Part shown: piece after piece, positions 35,077 through 50,000 of the stretch | Layout of the letters: each line of letters starts with the position of its first letter | Numbering within the stretch: position 1 is the first letter of the stretch | Assembly: GCF_002002885.1 (NCBI RefSeq) | Contig: NZ_CP019510.1 | Coordinates: 4,464,001 to 4,528,000, forward strand | Direction: 5' to 3' | Source of the DNA: Janthinobacterium sp. LM6 | Lineage (GTDB): Bacteria > Pseudomonadota > Gammaproteobacteria > Burkholderiales > Burkholderiaceae_D | Length of the DNA: 64,000 nucleotides | Notes under the pieces: model-generated | Seen by the model: the letters and a program-made list of their open reading frames with translations, nothing else | What the model was told of the DNA's origin: nothing | The model's database searches: none | Position numbers and translations under genes: made by a program

Positions 35077-38000
35077 TTATTCTTCCTGAGTAACAGCAGC
35101 ACGGGAATTGATGACTCGAACGGCAAGCATTTGAATCGTTGGCGCCACAAAAATGTCACGCACCGCAATGGGCAAGCCGGCCTTACGGCAATGACTGGCA
35201 AATCGCATCGCCAACAGCGAGTCCCCTCCCATTGAAAAGAAGTGGTCGTTCCGGCCCACGCGATCCACCTTCAGCAAAGCTGTCCATACGTCCGAGAGCT
35301 CTTGTTCGACATCGCCCTGCGGCGCCTCGTATGCGCGTTCCTCGTCCCTCTCCGGCTGCGGCAGCGCCTTCACGTCGAGCTTGCCATTGGCCGTCAGCGG
35401 CCATGCCGCCACGGCCGTAAAGATCGACGGCACCATGTAGTCGGGCAGGCTCTGGCCAAGCTGTGCCCGCAACGGCGTGCTGTCGATCGCCGCCTGCGCA
35501 TTGAGCACGTAGGCAACCAGGCGGACCTGTCCGGCAGAGCCCTTTCCAGCCAATACCACTGCATCGTCGACACCTTCGCAACCGCGCAAGGCCGACTCGA
35601 TTTCACCGAGTTCGATGCGGAAACCACGGATCTTCACCTGATGGTCGCCCCGTCCAAGATATTCAAGCTCGCCGTCTGCCGTCATCCGCGCCAGGTCACC
35701 CGAGCGGTACAAACGTTCGCCTGCCGCCAGCGCCGGATGCGGCACGAAACGCTCGGCCGTCAGTTCCGGACGATTCAGGTAACCTTCAGCCACCCCCGAA
35801 CCGCCGACACACAGTTCGCCCACCACACCGGTTGGCACCGGTTCCCCGTGCCGGTCGAGCAGCCATAGCGTCAAGTCCGGAATCGGACGGCCGATCAGGC
35901 TGCCGCGGTTGGCCTGGGCATCGGCCCGGCTGATCGCACGGTACGTCACGTGCACCGTGGTCTCGGTAATGCCGTACATGTTGACCAGCTGCGGAGCCGT
36001 GTCGGCATGCAGCTCGAACCATGGCAGCAGCTTGTCCAGCGCCAGGGCCTCGCCCCCGAAAACCACCCAGCGTAGCGCCAGGGGCGCTTGCACCTGCCGG
36101 TCTTCTTCCATGAAGGCGTAGAACGCCGTCGGCGTCTGGTTCAGCACCGTCACGCCCTGCTCGTGCACCAGTTGGTAAAACTCCGGCGTCGATTGCGCCA
36201 CTGCGCGCGGCACCACCACCAGGCGTCCGCCGTGCAGCAACGCACCCCAGATTTCCCAGACCGAAAAATCGAAGGCGTAGGAGTGGAACAGGCACCAGGT
36301 ATCGGCCGCGCCGAAACCGAACCAGCCTTCGGTACTGGTCAGCAACCGCGCCACGTTCGCGTGCGACACCATGACGCCTTTCGGCTTGCCGGTCGAACCG
36401 GAGGTGTAGATCACGTATGCCTGCGCGGTCGCCGACATCGCCACTTGCGGCGCGTGCGCTGGCCAGGCGCCATCGGCGGCGTCATCAAGCAGCACCACCA
36501 CGCCGGCGCCGGCGCTTGCTCGCGTAGCCACCTGCGCCACCACCAGCGTCACCGCGGCATCGTCAAGCATGTAGGCGATCCGCTCCGCCGGGTAGATCGG
36601 GTCGAGCGGGACGTAGGCCGCCCCGCATTTAAGTATGGCCAGGATCGCCTGCACCACTTCGCCCGAGCGTTCCAGGCACAGCCCGATGCGCGTGCCGGGC
36701 GCCGCGCCCGCCGCCAGCAGGCGGTGCGCCAACTGGTTCGATGCTGCCTCCAGTTCGGCATAGGTCCAGTGACGCTCGCCATCGGTCAAGGCCACCGCCT
36801 GCGGCGTGGCCAATGCCTGCGCCGCAAATAGCTGGTGCAGGCACTGCGACGGCGCCGGCGATTGCGTCGCCCGCCCCAGGTCCAGCAAACGTTCGCGTTC
36901 GGCAGGCGCCATCAGGCTTGCTGTCCAAACAGGTTCATCGGTGTAAATCAGGGCCGCGTCAAGTGCACGCTCAAAATTGATCATAACGCGCTGCAATGCT
37001 TCAGTGGAATAGAGTCCCGCATCGGCGCTGATGCTCAGATTCAACTGGCCCCGCCGTGGATCATGCGTCCAGTGGCACAACAGACGATAATTTGTCACTT
37101 CGAAGGTATCCATGCCACTGATACCATCGCCATTGACTCCGTCATACACATGAAAATCCGTGTAGTTGAACAACGCCGCGGATAAATCGACGCCGCTATC
37201 CCTTTGAAGCTGGGAGACCGGGTAATGCCGGTAATTCCATGCTTGCTGAAGTTCACTATCGACGGCCGAGATTAATACAGACCAGCTAGATTGGTCGACA
37301 CTCGTACAAATCGGTAGTGTTGACAAAAACAAGCCCAAGCTGCGATCGGCGCCAGCCACTTCAAGGCGGCCGTGGCCGGTGACGCTGCTGGTTATCGATT
37401 CGGCTCCGTTAAGGAAGGCGAGCACCTTGAGGTAAACGGCCAGCAATACTGTCCTTGGCGCGACCCCTAGCCGTGCACACAGTGCGCGAAGCTGTTCGCC
37501 ACGCGTCGAGAGATCAACATGCGCGCTCTGCGCGGAAAAACGCTTGCCTGCCTCCCATGTTGGCAGGGTGGCGGACGCTATCATTTTCTCCCAGAATGCG
37601 CGTGCCTTTGGATCGGCTAAGCTTGCAAGTTCTTCAGCGACGTAATGCCGATACGGCGGCAGTGACGTCCTTTCGGTTTCCGGCAACAGACGCTGAACTT
37701 CCAGATAACGTTGGAACAACTCTGTATTAAAAGAGGAAACGCTCCAGCCGTCCAATATCGCGTGGTGGTGAATGAGCGTGTAATGGAAAACAGCATCCGA
37801 CACGCAGTGCACATCGATACGCCACAACGGTTCCTTGCCATCGAAAACGGCAGTATTGGCAACCTGGCACTCGTACCAAGTTGCAAACTTCGCTTCGCTT
37901 TCTGTCGCGCCTAGATGACGCCAATCATGCACGTGCAGTGGCAACGGCGCATCGCGCAACACCAGTTGCAGTGGTCGGTCGCCGATGTCATAGTCGAAAA

Positions 38001-41000
38001 CCGTCCGCAATATTTCATGGCGCGCCATCATCCCTGTCAAAGCTTCCTGCAATGCTGATTCGGACCATGGCCGTTCTAGCTTCACGCTGTCGATGATCAA
38101 ATAGTCACCATCTCGCTGGTTGTGGAAGACCATCCCCTCCTGAAGCTGCGTCAAAGGATAGCCATCTTCATACCTGGCCAAGTCCATGAGCACTCGCTCC
38201 TCCGGCGTTAGCAAACTGAACGGACCTGCGTCGGCCGCGACGTGTGTGATTGCAGTCGAGCGCGATGAAATCGCATTGGCCATCAGTTCGATTGACTGAT
38301 AAGCAAAAAGGTCGCGTACGGCCAGCGCGAACCCGTCCTGGCCGCAGCGTGCAATGAGCCTTACAGCCCGGATTGAATCACCACCCTGCGCAAAGAAGTT
38401 CGCTGTCACGGAGACCTGTTCCAGTTCAAGTATCTCAGCCCAAATTGCGGCGAGTTTTACTTCCAGCTCCGTGCGGGGTGCGAGATACTCAACTTGAAAA
38501 CTCTCGCGGGCGTCAGGCAGCGCCTTCACGTCGAGCTTGCCATTGGCCGTCAGCGGCCATGCCGCCACGGCCGTAAAGATCGACGGCACCATGTAGTCGG
38601 GCAGGCTCTGGCCAAGCTGTGCCCGCAACGGCGTGCTGTCGATCGCCGCCTGCGCATTGAGCACGTAGGCAACCAGGCGGACCTGTCCGGCAGAGCCCTT
38701 TCCAGCCAATACCACTGCATCGTCGACACCTTCGCAACCGCGCAAGGCCGACTCGATTTCACCGAGTTCGATGCGGAAACCACGGATCTTCACCTGATGG
38801 TCGCCCCGTCCAAGATATTCAAGCTCGCCGTCTGCCGTCATCCGCGCCAGGTCACCCGAGCGGTACAAACGTTCGCCTGCCGCCAGCGCCGGATGCGGCA
38901 CGAAACGCTCGGCCGTCAGTTCCGGACGATTCAGGTAACCTTCAGCCACCCCCGAACCGCCGACACACAGTTCGCCCACCACACCGGTTGGCACCGGTTC
39001 CCCGTGCCGGTCGAGCAGCCATAGCGTCAAGTCCGGAATCGGACGGCCGATCAGGCTGCCGCGGTTGGCCTGGGCATCGGCCCGGCTGATCGCACGGTAC
39101 GTCACGTGCACCGTGGTCTCGGTAATGCCGTACATGTTGACCAGCTGCGGAGCCGTGTCGGCATGCAGCTCGAACCATGGCAGCAGCTTGTCCAGCGCCA
39201 GGGCCTCGCCCCCGAAAACCACCCAGCGTAGCGCCAGGGGCGCTTGCACCTGCCGGTCTTCTTCCATGAAGGCGTAGAACGCCGTCGGCGTCTGGTTCAG
39301 CACCGTCACGCCCTGCTCGTGCACCAGTTGGTAAAACTCCGGCGTCGATTGCGCCACTGCGCGCGGCACCACCACCAGGCGTCCGCCGTGCAGCAACGCA
39401 CCCCAGATTTCCCAGACCGAAAAATCGAAGGCGTAGGAGTGGAACAGGCACCAGGTATCGGCCGCGCCGAAACCGAACCAGCCTTCGGTACTGGTCAGCA
39501 ACCGCGCCACGTTCGCGTGCGACACCATGACGCCTTTCGGCTTGCCGGTCGAACCGGAGGTGTAGATCACGTATGCCTGCGCGGTCGCCGACATCGCCAC
39601 TTGCGGCGCGTGCGCTGGCCAGGCGCCATCGGCGGCGTCATCAAGCAGCACCACCACGCCGGCGCCGGCGCTTGCTCGCGTAGCCACCTGCGCCACCACC
39701 AGCGTCACCGCGGCATCGTCAAGCATGTAGGCGATCCGCTCCGCCGGGTAGATCGGGTCGAGCGGGACGTAGGCCGCCCCGCATTTAAGTATGGCCAGGA
39801 TCGCCTGCACCACTTCGCCCGAGCGTTCCAGGCACAGCCCGATGCGCGTGCCGGGCGCCGCGCCCGCCGCCAGCAGGCGGTGCGCCAACTGGTTCGATGC
39901 TGCCTCCAGTTCGGCATAGGTCCAGTGACGCTCGCCATCGGTCAAGGCCACCGCCTGCGGCGTGGCCAATGCCTGCGCCGCAAATAGCTGGTGCAGGCAC
40001 TGCGCCGGCGCCGGCGATTGCGTCGCCCGCCCTGGTTCCAGCAAGCGTTCGCGTTCGGCAGGCGCCATCAGCAGCAGCGTGTCGAGTGCGCGCTGCGGGT
40101 TCGCCAGGGCGTCTTCCAGCAAACAGACGAAACTGCCCGCCATGCGCGCCACCGTGGCCGCATCGAACAGGTCGGTGCTGTATTCCCAACTGAGCTGCAG
40201 GCCGTCCTCGTCCTCTTCCACGTTCAGCATCAGGTCGAACTGCGCCGTGCGCTGCTGCGTGGCCAGCGACGACACCGTCAGGCCGGGCAGCGAACCGCTT
40301 TCTTCTTCATTGTTCTGCAACGACAGCATCACCTGGAAGAGCGGCGAATAGCTGAGGGAACGCTGCGGCTGCAGTGCCTCCACCAGCCGGTCAAACGGCA
40401 ACTGCTGGTTGGCATACGCCTCCAGGTTGGTCTGGCGGCATTGCTGCAACAGCGCGCTGAAACTCATCTCCTCGCTCAGCTCGGCGCGCAGCACCAGCGT
40501 ATTGACAAAGAAGCCGATCAGGCCGGCGATCTCCGGCTGCTCTCGGTTCGCCACCGGCGTGCCGAGCACAATATCGCTGGCGCCGCTATAGCGCGACAGC
40601 AAGGCGCTCAAGGCCGCGTGCAGGCCCATGAACAACGTGGCCCCGTGTTCGCGGCACACCGCGCGCAGCCGGCTGCTCACTTGCGTATCGAGCCGGCTGT
40701 GCAGCAGCGCACCCTCGAAGCTCTGCTGCGCCGGACGCGGATGGTCCAGCGGCAGGCTGTGCACTTCCGGCAAGGAGGCCAGCTTCTGCTGCCAGTACAC
40801 CAGTTGCTGCGCATGGCGCGCCTGTTGCGGCGCGGCACGCTGCCAGTGGGCGTAGTCTGCATACTGGACCGGCAGCGCCTGCCAGTCCGGCGCCCTGTCC
40901 TCAACCAGCGCCGCGTACGCTTCGCACCACTCGTCGACCGCGATCGCGCCCGACCAGCCGTCCGACGCAATATGGTGCAGCACCAGCACCAGCACATGGC

Positions 41001-44000
41001 GCTGCGGCGCCAGGCGCAGCAATTGCGCGCGTAATGGCAACTCGCAGCGCAGGTTGAACGGCCGCTCCGCTTCCGCTTCGATGGCCGCCGCCAGTGCCGT
41101 CTCATCTTCCACCGCCAGCACCGGCAGGGCCAAGGTGGCCACTTCCTGCACTTCCTGCCATGCCTGATCGCCATCGCTGGCATAGGTCGTGCGCAGCACT
41201 TCATGGCGCTGCACCACCAGCAGCAGCGCCTGCTGCAGCAGCGCCACATTCAACTCGCCCCCCAGTTCGAGCGCCATCGGCATATGGTATTGCACGCTCG
41301 CCCCGCCGCCCATCTGGTCGATCAGCCACAGGCGTTGCTGGCCATGCGACAACGGCACCCGGGCGGCGCCATAGCGCACGATCGGCTGCACCTCCGCTGG
41401 CCCGGCCTGCTCGATGCGCAGTGCCAGCGCCGCCAGCGTCTGCGCCTCGAACACGGCCGCGATCGGCAAGGTCGCCTGACGCTCCTGGCGCACCTTGGCG
41501 ATCACGCGCATGGCCAGCAGCGAGTGCCCGCCCAGCGCAAAGAAATTATCCATGGCCGACACCGGCCGGCCTGGCTTGAGCAAACTGCTCCACACATCCG
41601 CCAGCCATAGTTCGCATGCCGTTGCCGGCGCCACGAAAGCCTGTTCGGCCGCGATCGTCGGCGCCGGGAGCGCCTTACGATCGATCTTGCCGTTTGACGT
41701 TACCGGCAAGGCCGCGAGGCACATCAGCGCCGTGGGCACCATATAGTCCGGCAGCGTGCTGGCCAACTGCGCGCGTACCGCATCGGCCGACCATGTATGC
41801 GCGTCGGCCACGACATACGCCGCCAGGCGCTTTTCGCCGGCCTGGGATTCGTACACAGTCACCACCGCCTGCCGTATGCCGGCCATTTGCAGCAGGGCCG
41901 TTTCGATTTCGCCCAACTCGATCCTGAATCCGCGCAGCTTGATCTGGTTGTCCGCTCGCCCGACCAGTTCGATCACCCCATCAGCGCGTATGCGGGCCAG
42001 ATCGCCCGTACGGTACAGCCGCGCTCCTGCCGACGGGCTGTAAGGGTCGCGCACGAATTTTTCGGCGCTGAGTTCCGGCAAGCCCAAATAGCCGCGCGCC
42101 ACCCCCGGCCCGCCAATGCACAGCTCACCTTTGACACCGGGCGCCACCAGCGCTAACGCGGCGTCGAGCACATACAGGCAACTGCCTGCGAACGGACGCC
42201 CGATCGGCACCATTCCCTGCTCGGCCTCCTGCCCCTCGTGGTAACTGCTGTCGATGGTCGCTTCCGTCACCCCGTAAGTATTCATCAGCCGTATCCCTAC
42301 CCCGAATGCGGCCCGCACCCGCGCCTGGTCGGCCCCATACCAGCTATCCGAACCGACCACCACCAAACGCATCGGGGGCGCGCTTGACGCACTCTCTTCC
42401 AGATAAGCGCATAACTCGCGCAGCACCGCCGGCACGAATTCGGCCGCCGTGATGCGTTCGTCATGCAGCCAGGCGGCCAGCGCCTGCGCATCGAGCAGCA
42501 CTGCGCGCGGACAGATCACCAGCGTATTGCCAAACCCGAGCGTACGCACCAAATCCCCCGCAAATACGTCGAAATTGGCGTTCGCCATCTGCAGCCAACG
42601 GTCGCCCTGCATGTCCAACTGGTAGACCTCGTCCCACGCCGCGCCGATGGCAGCGAGGCCGCCATGCTCGATCATCACCCCTTTGGGACGCCCGGTTGTT
42701 CCCGACGTAAACGTCGCATACGCCAGCTGTTGCGGCTGCAGCACTAGCGCGGGAGCCGTGTCAGGCACCGTCTCATCAGCCAGCAACTCGGCCAGGTCCA
42801 GCACCGTGGCGCCGCATCCCGAGAGCAAATGACGCTGTTCGCCGTCAGCGATCAGCCAGCGCACCTTGGCGTCAGTGATGATATCGGCAACGCGTGCGGC
42901 AGGTACCTCGGCCGTCAGCGGAATATAGGCCACTCCCGCCTTCATGATCCCGAGTGCCGCCACCGGCAGCAGCACGCTGCGCCCGACGCAGAACGCGACG
43001 AAATCGTCGCGCCCGACGCCGCGCTGCAACAGCGCATGGGCCAGCCGGTTCGATCGCGCTTCCAGTTCCCCGTACGACAGCGATGTCACCCCATCTTCCA
43101 CGGCGACCAGGTCCGGATGCAGACGCGCCACCCGCGCGCAACGCTCCGGCAGCAGCGGCGATGTCGATCCCGCCAGATCCCTGCCGCTCAGTGCCAGCAG
43201 ACGTGATCGCTCTGCCGGCGGCAGGCAGGAAAGAGAGGCGATCGGCGCATCAAGCTGCTCCAGCATTGCGCTCAACAGGAATGCGAAACTGGCCGCGAAG
43301 CGCGCCACCGTGGCCGCATCGAACAGGTCGGTGCTGTATTCCCAACTGAGCTGCAGGCCATCGACGGCCTCTTCGGCGTCAAGCGTCAGGTCGAACTGCG
43401 CCGTACGATGCTGCGTGGCCAGCGACGACACCGTCAGGCCGGGCAGCGAACCGCTTTCTTCTTCATTGTTCTGCAACGACAGCATCACCTGGAAGAGCGG
43501 CGAATAGCTGAGCGAACGCTGCGGCTGCAGTGCCTCCACCAGCCGGTCAAACGGCAACTGCTGGTTGGCATACGCCTCCAGGTTGGTCTGGCGGCATTGC
43601 TGCAACAGCGCGCTGAAACTCATCTCCTCGCTCAGCTCGGCGCGCAGCACCAGCGTATTGACAAAGAAGCCGATCAGGCCGGCGATCTCCGGCTGCTCTC
43701 GGTTCGCCACCGGCGTGCCGAGTACGATATCGCTGGCGCCGCTATAGCGCGACAGCAAGGCACTCAAGGCCGCGTGCAGGCCCATGAACAACGTGGCCCC
43801 ATGTTCGCGGCACACCACGCGCAGCCGGCTGCTCACTTGCGTATCGAGCCGGCTGTGCAGCAACGCACCCTCGAAGCTCTGCTGCGCCGGACGCGGATGG
43901 TCCAGCGGCAGGCTGTGCACTTCCGGCAAGGAGGCCAGCTTCTGCTGCCAGTACACCAGTTGCTGCGCATGGCGCGCCTGTTGCGGCGCGGCACGCTGCC

Positions 44001-47000
44001 AGTGGGCGTAGTCCGCATACTGGACCGGCAGCGCCTGCCAGTCCGGCGCCCTGCCCTCAACCAGCGCCGCGTACGCTTCGCACCACTCGTCGACCGCGAT
44101 CGCGCCCGACCAGCCGTCCGACGCAATATGGTGCAGCACCAGCACCAGCACATGGCGCTGCGGCGCCAGGCGCAGCAATTGCGCCCGCAATGGCAACTCG
44201 CAGCGCAGGTTGAACGGCCGCTCCGCTTCCGCTTCGATGGCCGCCGCCATTGCCGTCTCATCTTCCACCGCCAGCACCGGCAGGGCCAAGGTGGCCACTT
44301 CCTGCACTTCCTGCCATGCCTGATCGCCATCGCTGGCATAGGTCGTGCGCAGCACTTCATGGCGCTGCACCACCAGCAGCAGCGCCTGCTGCAGCAGCGC
44401 CACATTCAATTCGCCCCCCAGTTCGAGCGCCATCGGCATATGGTATTGCACGCTCGCCCCGCCGCCCATCTGGTCGATCAGCCACAGGCGTTGCTGGCCA
44501 TGCGACAACGGCGCCCGTCCGGGTCCGCGGCGCAAGATGGGCTGCGCCTCCGCTGGCCCGGCCTGCTCGATGCGCAGTGCCAGCGCCGCCAGCGTCTGCG
44601 CCTCGAACACGGCCGCGATCGGCAAGGTCGCCTGACGCTCCTGGCGTACCTTGGCGATCACGCGCATGGCCAGCAGCGAATGCCCGCCCAGCGCAAAGAA
44701 ATTATCCACGGCCGACACCGGCCGGCCTGGCTTGAGCAAACTGCTCCACACATCCGCCAGCCATAGTTCGCATGCCGTTGCCGGCGCCACGAAAGCCTGT
44801 TCGGCCGCGATCGTCGGCGCCGGGAGCGCCTTACGATCGATCTTGCCGTTTGACGTTACCGGCAAGGCCGCGAGGCACATCAGCGCCGTGGGCACCATAT
44901 AGTCCGGCAGCGTGCTGGCCAACTGCGCGCGTACCGCATCGGCCGACCATGTATGTGCGTCGGCCACGACATACGCCGCCAGGCGCTTTTCGCCGGCCTG
45001 GGATTCGTACACAGTCACCACCGCCTGCCGTATGCCGGCCATTTGCAGCAGGGCCGTTTCGATTTCGCCCAACTCGATCCTGAATCCGCGCAGCTTGATC
45101 TGGTTGTCCGCTCGCCCGACCAGTTCGATCACCCCATCAGCACGTATGCGGGCCAGATCGCCCGTACGGTACAGCCGCGCTCCTGCCGACGGGCTGTAAG
45201 GGTCGCGCACGAATTTTTCGGCGCTGAGTTCCGGCAAGCCCAGATAGCCGCGCGCCACCCCCGGCCCGCCAATGCACAGCTCACCTTTGACACCGGGCGC
45301 CACCAGCGCTAACGCGGCGTCGAGCACATACAGGCAACTGCCTGCGAACGGACGCCCGATCGGCACCATTCCCTGCTCGGTCTCCTGCCCCTCGTGGTAG
45401 CTGCTGTCGATGGTCGCTTCCGTCACCCCGTAAGTATTCATCAGCCGTATCGCTACCCCGAATGCGGCCCGCACCCGCGCCTGGTCGGCCCCATACCAGC
45501 TATCCGAACCGACCACCACCAAGCGCATCGGGGGCGCGCTTGACGCACTCTCTTCCAGATAAGTGCATAACTCGCGCAGCACCGCCGGCACGAATTCGGC
45601 CGCCGTGATGCGTTCGTCATGCAGCCAGGCGGCCAGCGCCTGCGCATCGAGCAGCACTGCGCGCGGACAGATCACCAGCGTATTGCCAAACCCGAGCGTA
45701 CGCACCAAATCCCCCGCAAATACGTCGAAATTGGCGTTCGCCATCTGCAGCCAACGGTCGCCCTGCATGTCCAACTGGTAGACCTCGTCCCACGCCGCGC
45801 CGATGGCAGCGAGGCCGCCATGCTCGATCATCACCCCTTTGGGACGCCCGGTTGTTCCCGACGTAAACGTCGCATACGCCAGCTGTTGCGGCTGCAGCAC
45901 TAGCGCGGGAGCCGTGTCAGGCACCGTCTCATCAGCCAGCAACTCGGCCAGGTCCAGCACCGTGGCGCCGCATCCCGAGAGCAAATGACGCTGTTCGCCG
46001 TCAGCGATCAGCCAGCGCACCTTGGCGTCAGTGATGATATCGGCAACGCGTGCGGCAGGTACCTCGGCCGTCAGCGGAATATAGGCCGCTCCCGCCTTCA
46101 TGACCCCGAGTGCCGCCACCGGCAGCAGCACGCTGCGCCCGACGCAGAACGCGACGAAATCGTCGCGCCCGACGCCGCGCTGCAACAGCGCATGGGCCAG
46201 CCGGTTCGATCGCGCTTCCAGTTCCCCGTACGACAGCGATGTCACCCCATCTTCCACGGCGACCAGGTCCGGATGCAGACGCGCCACCCGCGCGCAACGC
46301 TCCGGCAGCAGCGGCGATGTCGATCCCGCCAGGTCCCTGCCGCTCAGTGCCAGCAGACGTGATCGCTCTGCCGGCGGCAGGCAGGAAAGAGAGGCGATCG
46401 GCGCATCAAGCTGTTCCAGCATTGCGCTCAACAGGAATGCGAAACTGGCCGCGAAGCGCGCCACCGTGGCCGCATCGAACAGGTCGGTGCTGTATTCCCA
46501 ACTGAGCTGCAGGCCATCGACGGCCTCTTCGGCGTCAAGCGTCAGGTCGAACTGCGCCGTGCGATGCTGCGTGGCCAGCGACGACACCGTCAGGCCGGGC
46601 AGCGAACCGCTTTCTTCTTCATTGTTCTGCAACGACAGCATCACCTGGAAGAGCGGCGAATAGCTGAGCGAACGCTGCGGCTGCAGTGCCTCCACCAGCC
46701 GGTCAAACGGCAACTGCTGGTTGGCATACGCCTCCAGGTTGGTCTGGCGGCATTGCTGCAACAGCGCGCTGAAACTCATCTCCTCGCTCAGCTCGGCGCG
46801 CAGCACCAGCGTATTGACAAAGAAGCCGATCAGGCCGGCGATCTCCGGCTGCTCTCGGTTCGCCACCGGCGTGCCGAGTACGATATCGCTGGCGCCGCTA
46901 TAGCGCGACAGCAAGGCACTCAAGGCCGCGTGCAGGCCCATGAACAACGTGGCCCCATGTTCGCGGCACACCACGCGCAGCCGGCTGCTCACTTGCGTAT

Positions 47001-50000
47001 CGAGCCGGCTGTGCAGCAACGCACCCTCGAAGCTCTGCTGCGCCGGACGCGGATGGTCCAGCGGCAGGCTGTGCACTTCCGGCAAGGAGGCCAGCTTCTG
47101 CTGCCAGTACACCAGTTGCTGCGCATGGCGCGCCTGTTGCGGCGCGGCACGCTGCCAGTGGGCGTAGTCCGCATACTGGACCGGCAGCGCCTGCCAGTCC
47201 GGCGCCCTGCCCTCAACCAGCGCCGCGTACGCTTCGCACCACTCGTCGACCGCGATCGCGCCCGACCAGCCGTCCGACGCAATATGGTGCAGCACCAGCA
47301 CCAGCACATGGCGCTGCGGCGCCAGGCGCAGCAATTGCGCCCGCAATGGCAACTCGCAGCGCAGGTTGAACGGCCGCTCCGCTTCCGCTTCGATGGCCGC
47401 CGCCATTGCCGTCTCATCTTCCACCGCCAGCACCGGCAGGGCCAAGGTGGCCACTTCCTGCACTTCCTGCCATGCCTGATCGCCATCGCTGGCATAGGTC
47501 GTGCGCAGCACTTCATGGCGCTGCACCACCAGCAGCAGCGCCTGCTGCAGCAGCGCCACATTCAACTCGCCTCCCAGTTCGAGCGCCATCGGCATATGGT
47601 ATTGCACGCTCGCCCCGCCGCCCATCTGGTCGATCAGCCACAGGCGTTGCTGTCCATGCGACAACGGCACCCGGGCGGCGCCATAGCGCACGATCGGCTG
47701 CACCTCCGCTGGCCCGGCCTGCTCGATGCGCAGTGCCAGCGCCGCCAGCGTCTGCGCCTCGAACACGGCCGCGATCGGCAAGGTCGCCTGACGCTCCTGG
47801 CGCACCTTGGCGATCACGCGCATGGCCAGCAGCGAATGCCCGCCCAGCGCAAAGAAATTATCCACGGCCGACACCGGCCGGCCTGGCTTGAGCAAACTGC
47901 TCCACACATCCGCCAGCCATAGTTCGCATGCCGTTGCCGGCGCCACGAAAGCCTGTTCGGCCGCGATCGTCGGCGCCGGGAGCGCCTTACGATCGATCTT
48001 GCCGTTTGACGTTACCGGCAAGGCCGCGAGGCACATCAGCGCCGTGGGCACCATATAGTCCGGCAGCGTGCTGGCCAACTGCGCGCGTACCGCATCGGCC
48101 GACCATGTATGTGCGTCGGCCACGACATACGCCGCCAGGCGCTTTTCGCCGGCCTGGGATTCGTACACAGTCACCACCGCCTGCCGTATGCCGGCCATTT
48201 GCAGCAGGGCCGTTTCGATTTCGCCCAACTCGATCCTGAATCCGCGCAGCTTGATCTGGTTGTCCGCTCGCCCGACCAGTTCGATCACCCCATCAGCGCG
48301 TATGCGGGCCAGATCGCCCGTACGGTACAGCCGCGCTCCTGCCGACGGGCTGTAAGGGTCGCGCACGAATTTTTCGGCGCTGAGTTCCGGCAAGCCCAGA
48401 TAGCCGCGCGCCACCCCCGGCCCGCCAATGCACAGCTCACCTTTGACACCGGGCGCCACCAGCGCTAACGCGGCGTCGAGCACATACAGGCAACTGCCTG
48501 CGAACGGACGCCCGATCGGCACCATTCCCTGCTCGGTCTCCTGCCCCTCGTGGTAGCTGCTGTCGATGGTCGCTTCCGTCACCCCGTAAGTATTCATCAG
48601 CCGTATCGCTACCCCGAATGCGGCCCGCACCCGCGCCTGGTCGGCCCCATACCAGCTATCCGAACCGACCACCACCAAGCGCATCGGGGGCGCGCTTGAC
48701 GCACTCTCTTCCAGATAAGTGCATAACTCGCGCAGCACCGCCGGCACGAATTCGGCCGCCGTGATGCGTTCGTCATGCAGCCAGGCGGCCAGCGCCTGCG
48801 CATCGAGCAGCACTGCGCGCGGACAGATCACCAGCGTATTGCCAAACCCGAGCGTACGCACCAAATCCCCCGCAAATACGTCGAAATTGGCGTTCGCCAT
48901 CTGCAGCCAACGGTCGCCCTGCATGTCCAACTGGTAGACCTCGTCCCACGCCGCGCCGATGGCAGCGAGGCCGCCATGCTCGATCATCACCCCTTTGGGA
49001 CGCCCGGTTGTTCCCGACGTAAACGTCGCATACGCCAGCTGTTGCGGCTGCAGCACTAGCGCGGGAGCCGTGTCAGGCACCGTCTCATCAGCCAGCAACT
49101 CGGCCAGGTCCAGCACCGTGGCGCCGCATCCCGAGAGCAAATGACGCTGTTCGCCGTCAGCGATCAGCCAGCGCACCTTGGCGTCAGTGATGATATCGGC
49201 AACGCGTGCGGCAGGTACCTCGGCCGTCAGCGGAATATAGGCCACTCCCGCCTTCATGATCCCGAGTGCCGCCACCGGCAGCAGCACGCTGCGCCCGACG
49301 CAGAACGCGACGAAATCGTCGCGCCCGACGCCGCGCTGCAACAGCGCATGGGCCAGCCGGTTCGATCGCGCTTCCAGTTCCCCGTACGACAGCGATGTCA
49401 CCCCATCTTCCACGGCGACCAGGTCCGGATGCAGACGCGCCACCCGCGCGCAACGCTCCGGCAGCAGCGGCGATGTCGATCCCGCCAGATCCCTGCCGCT
49501 CAGTGCCAGCAGACGTGATCGCTCTGCCGGCGGCAGGCAGGAAAGAGAGGCGATCGGCGCATCAAGCTGCTCCAGCATTGCGCTCAACAGGAATGCGAAA
49601 CTGGCCGCGAAGCGCGCCACCGTGGCCGCATCGAACAGGTCGGTGCTGTATTCCCAACTGAGCTGCAGGCCATCGACGGCCTCTTCGGCGTCAAGCGTCA
49701 GGTCGAACTGCGCCGTACGATGCTGCGTGGCCAGCGACGACACCGTCAGGCCGGGCAGCGAACCGCTTTCTTCTTCATTGTTCTGCAACGACAGCATCAC
49801 CTGGAAGAGCGGCGAATAGCTGAGCGAACGCTGCGGCTGCAGTGCCTCCACCAGCCGGTCAAACGGCAACTGCTGGTTGGCATACGCCTCCAGGTTGGTC
49901 TGGCGGCATTGCTGCAACAGCGCGCTGAAACTCATCTCCTCGCTCAGCTCGGCGCGCAGCACCAGCGTATTGACAAAGAAGCCGATCAGGCCGGCGATCT

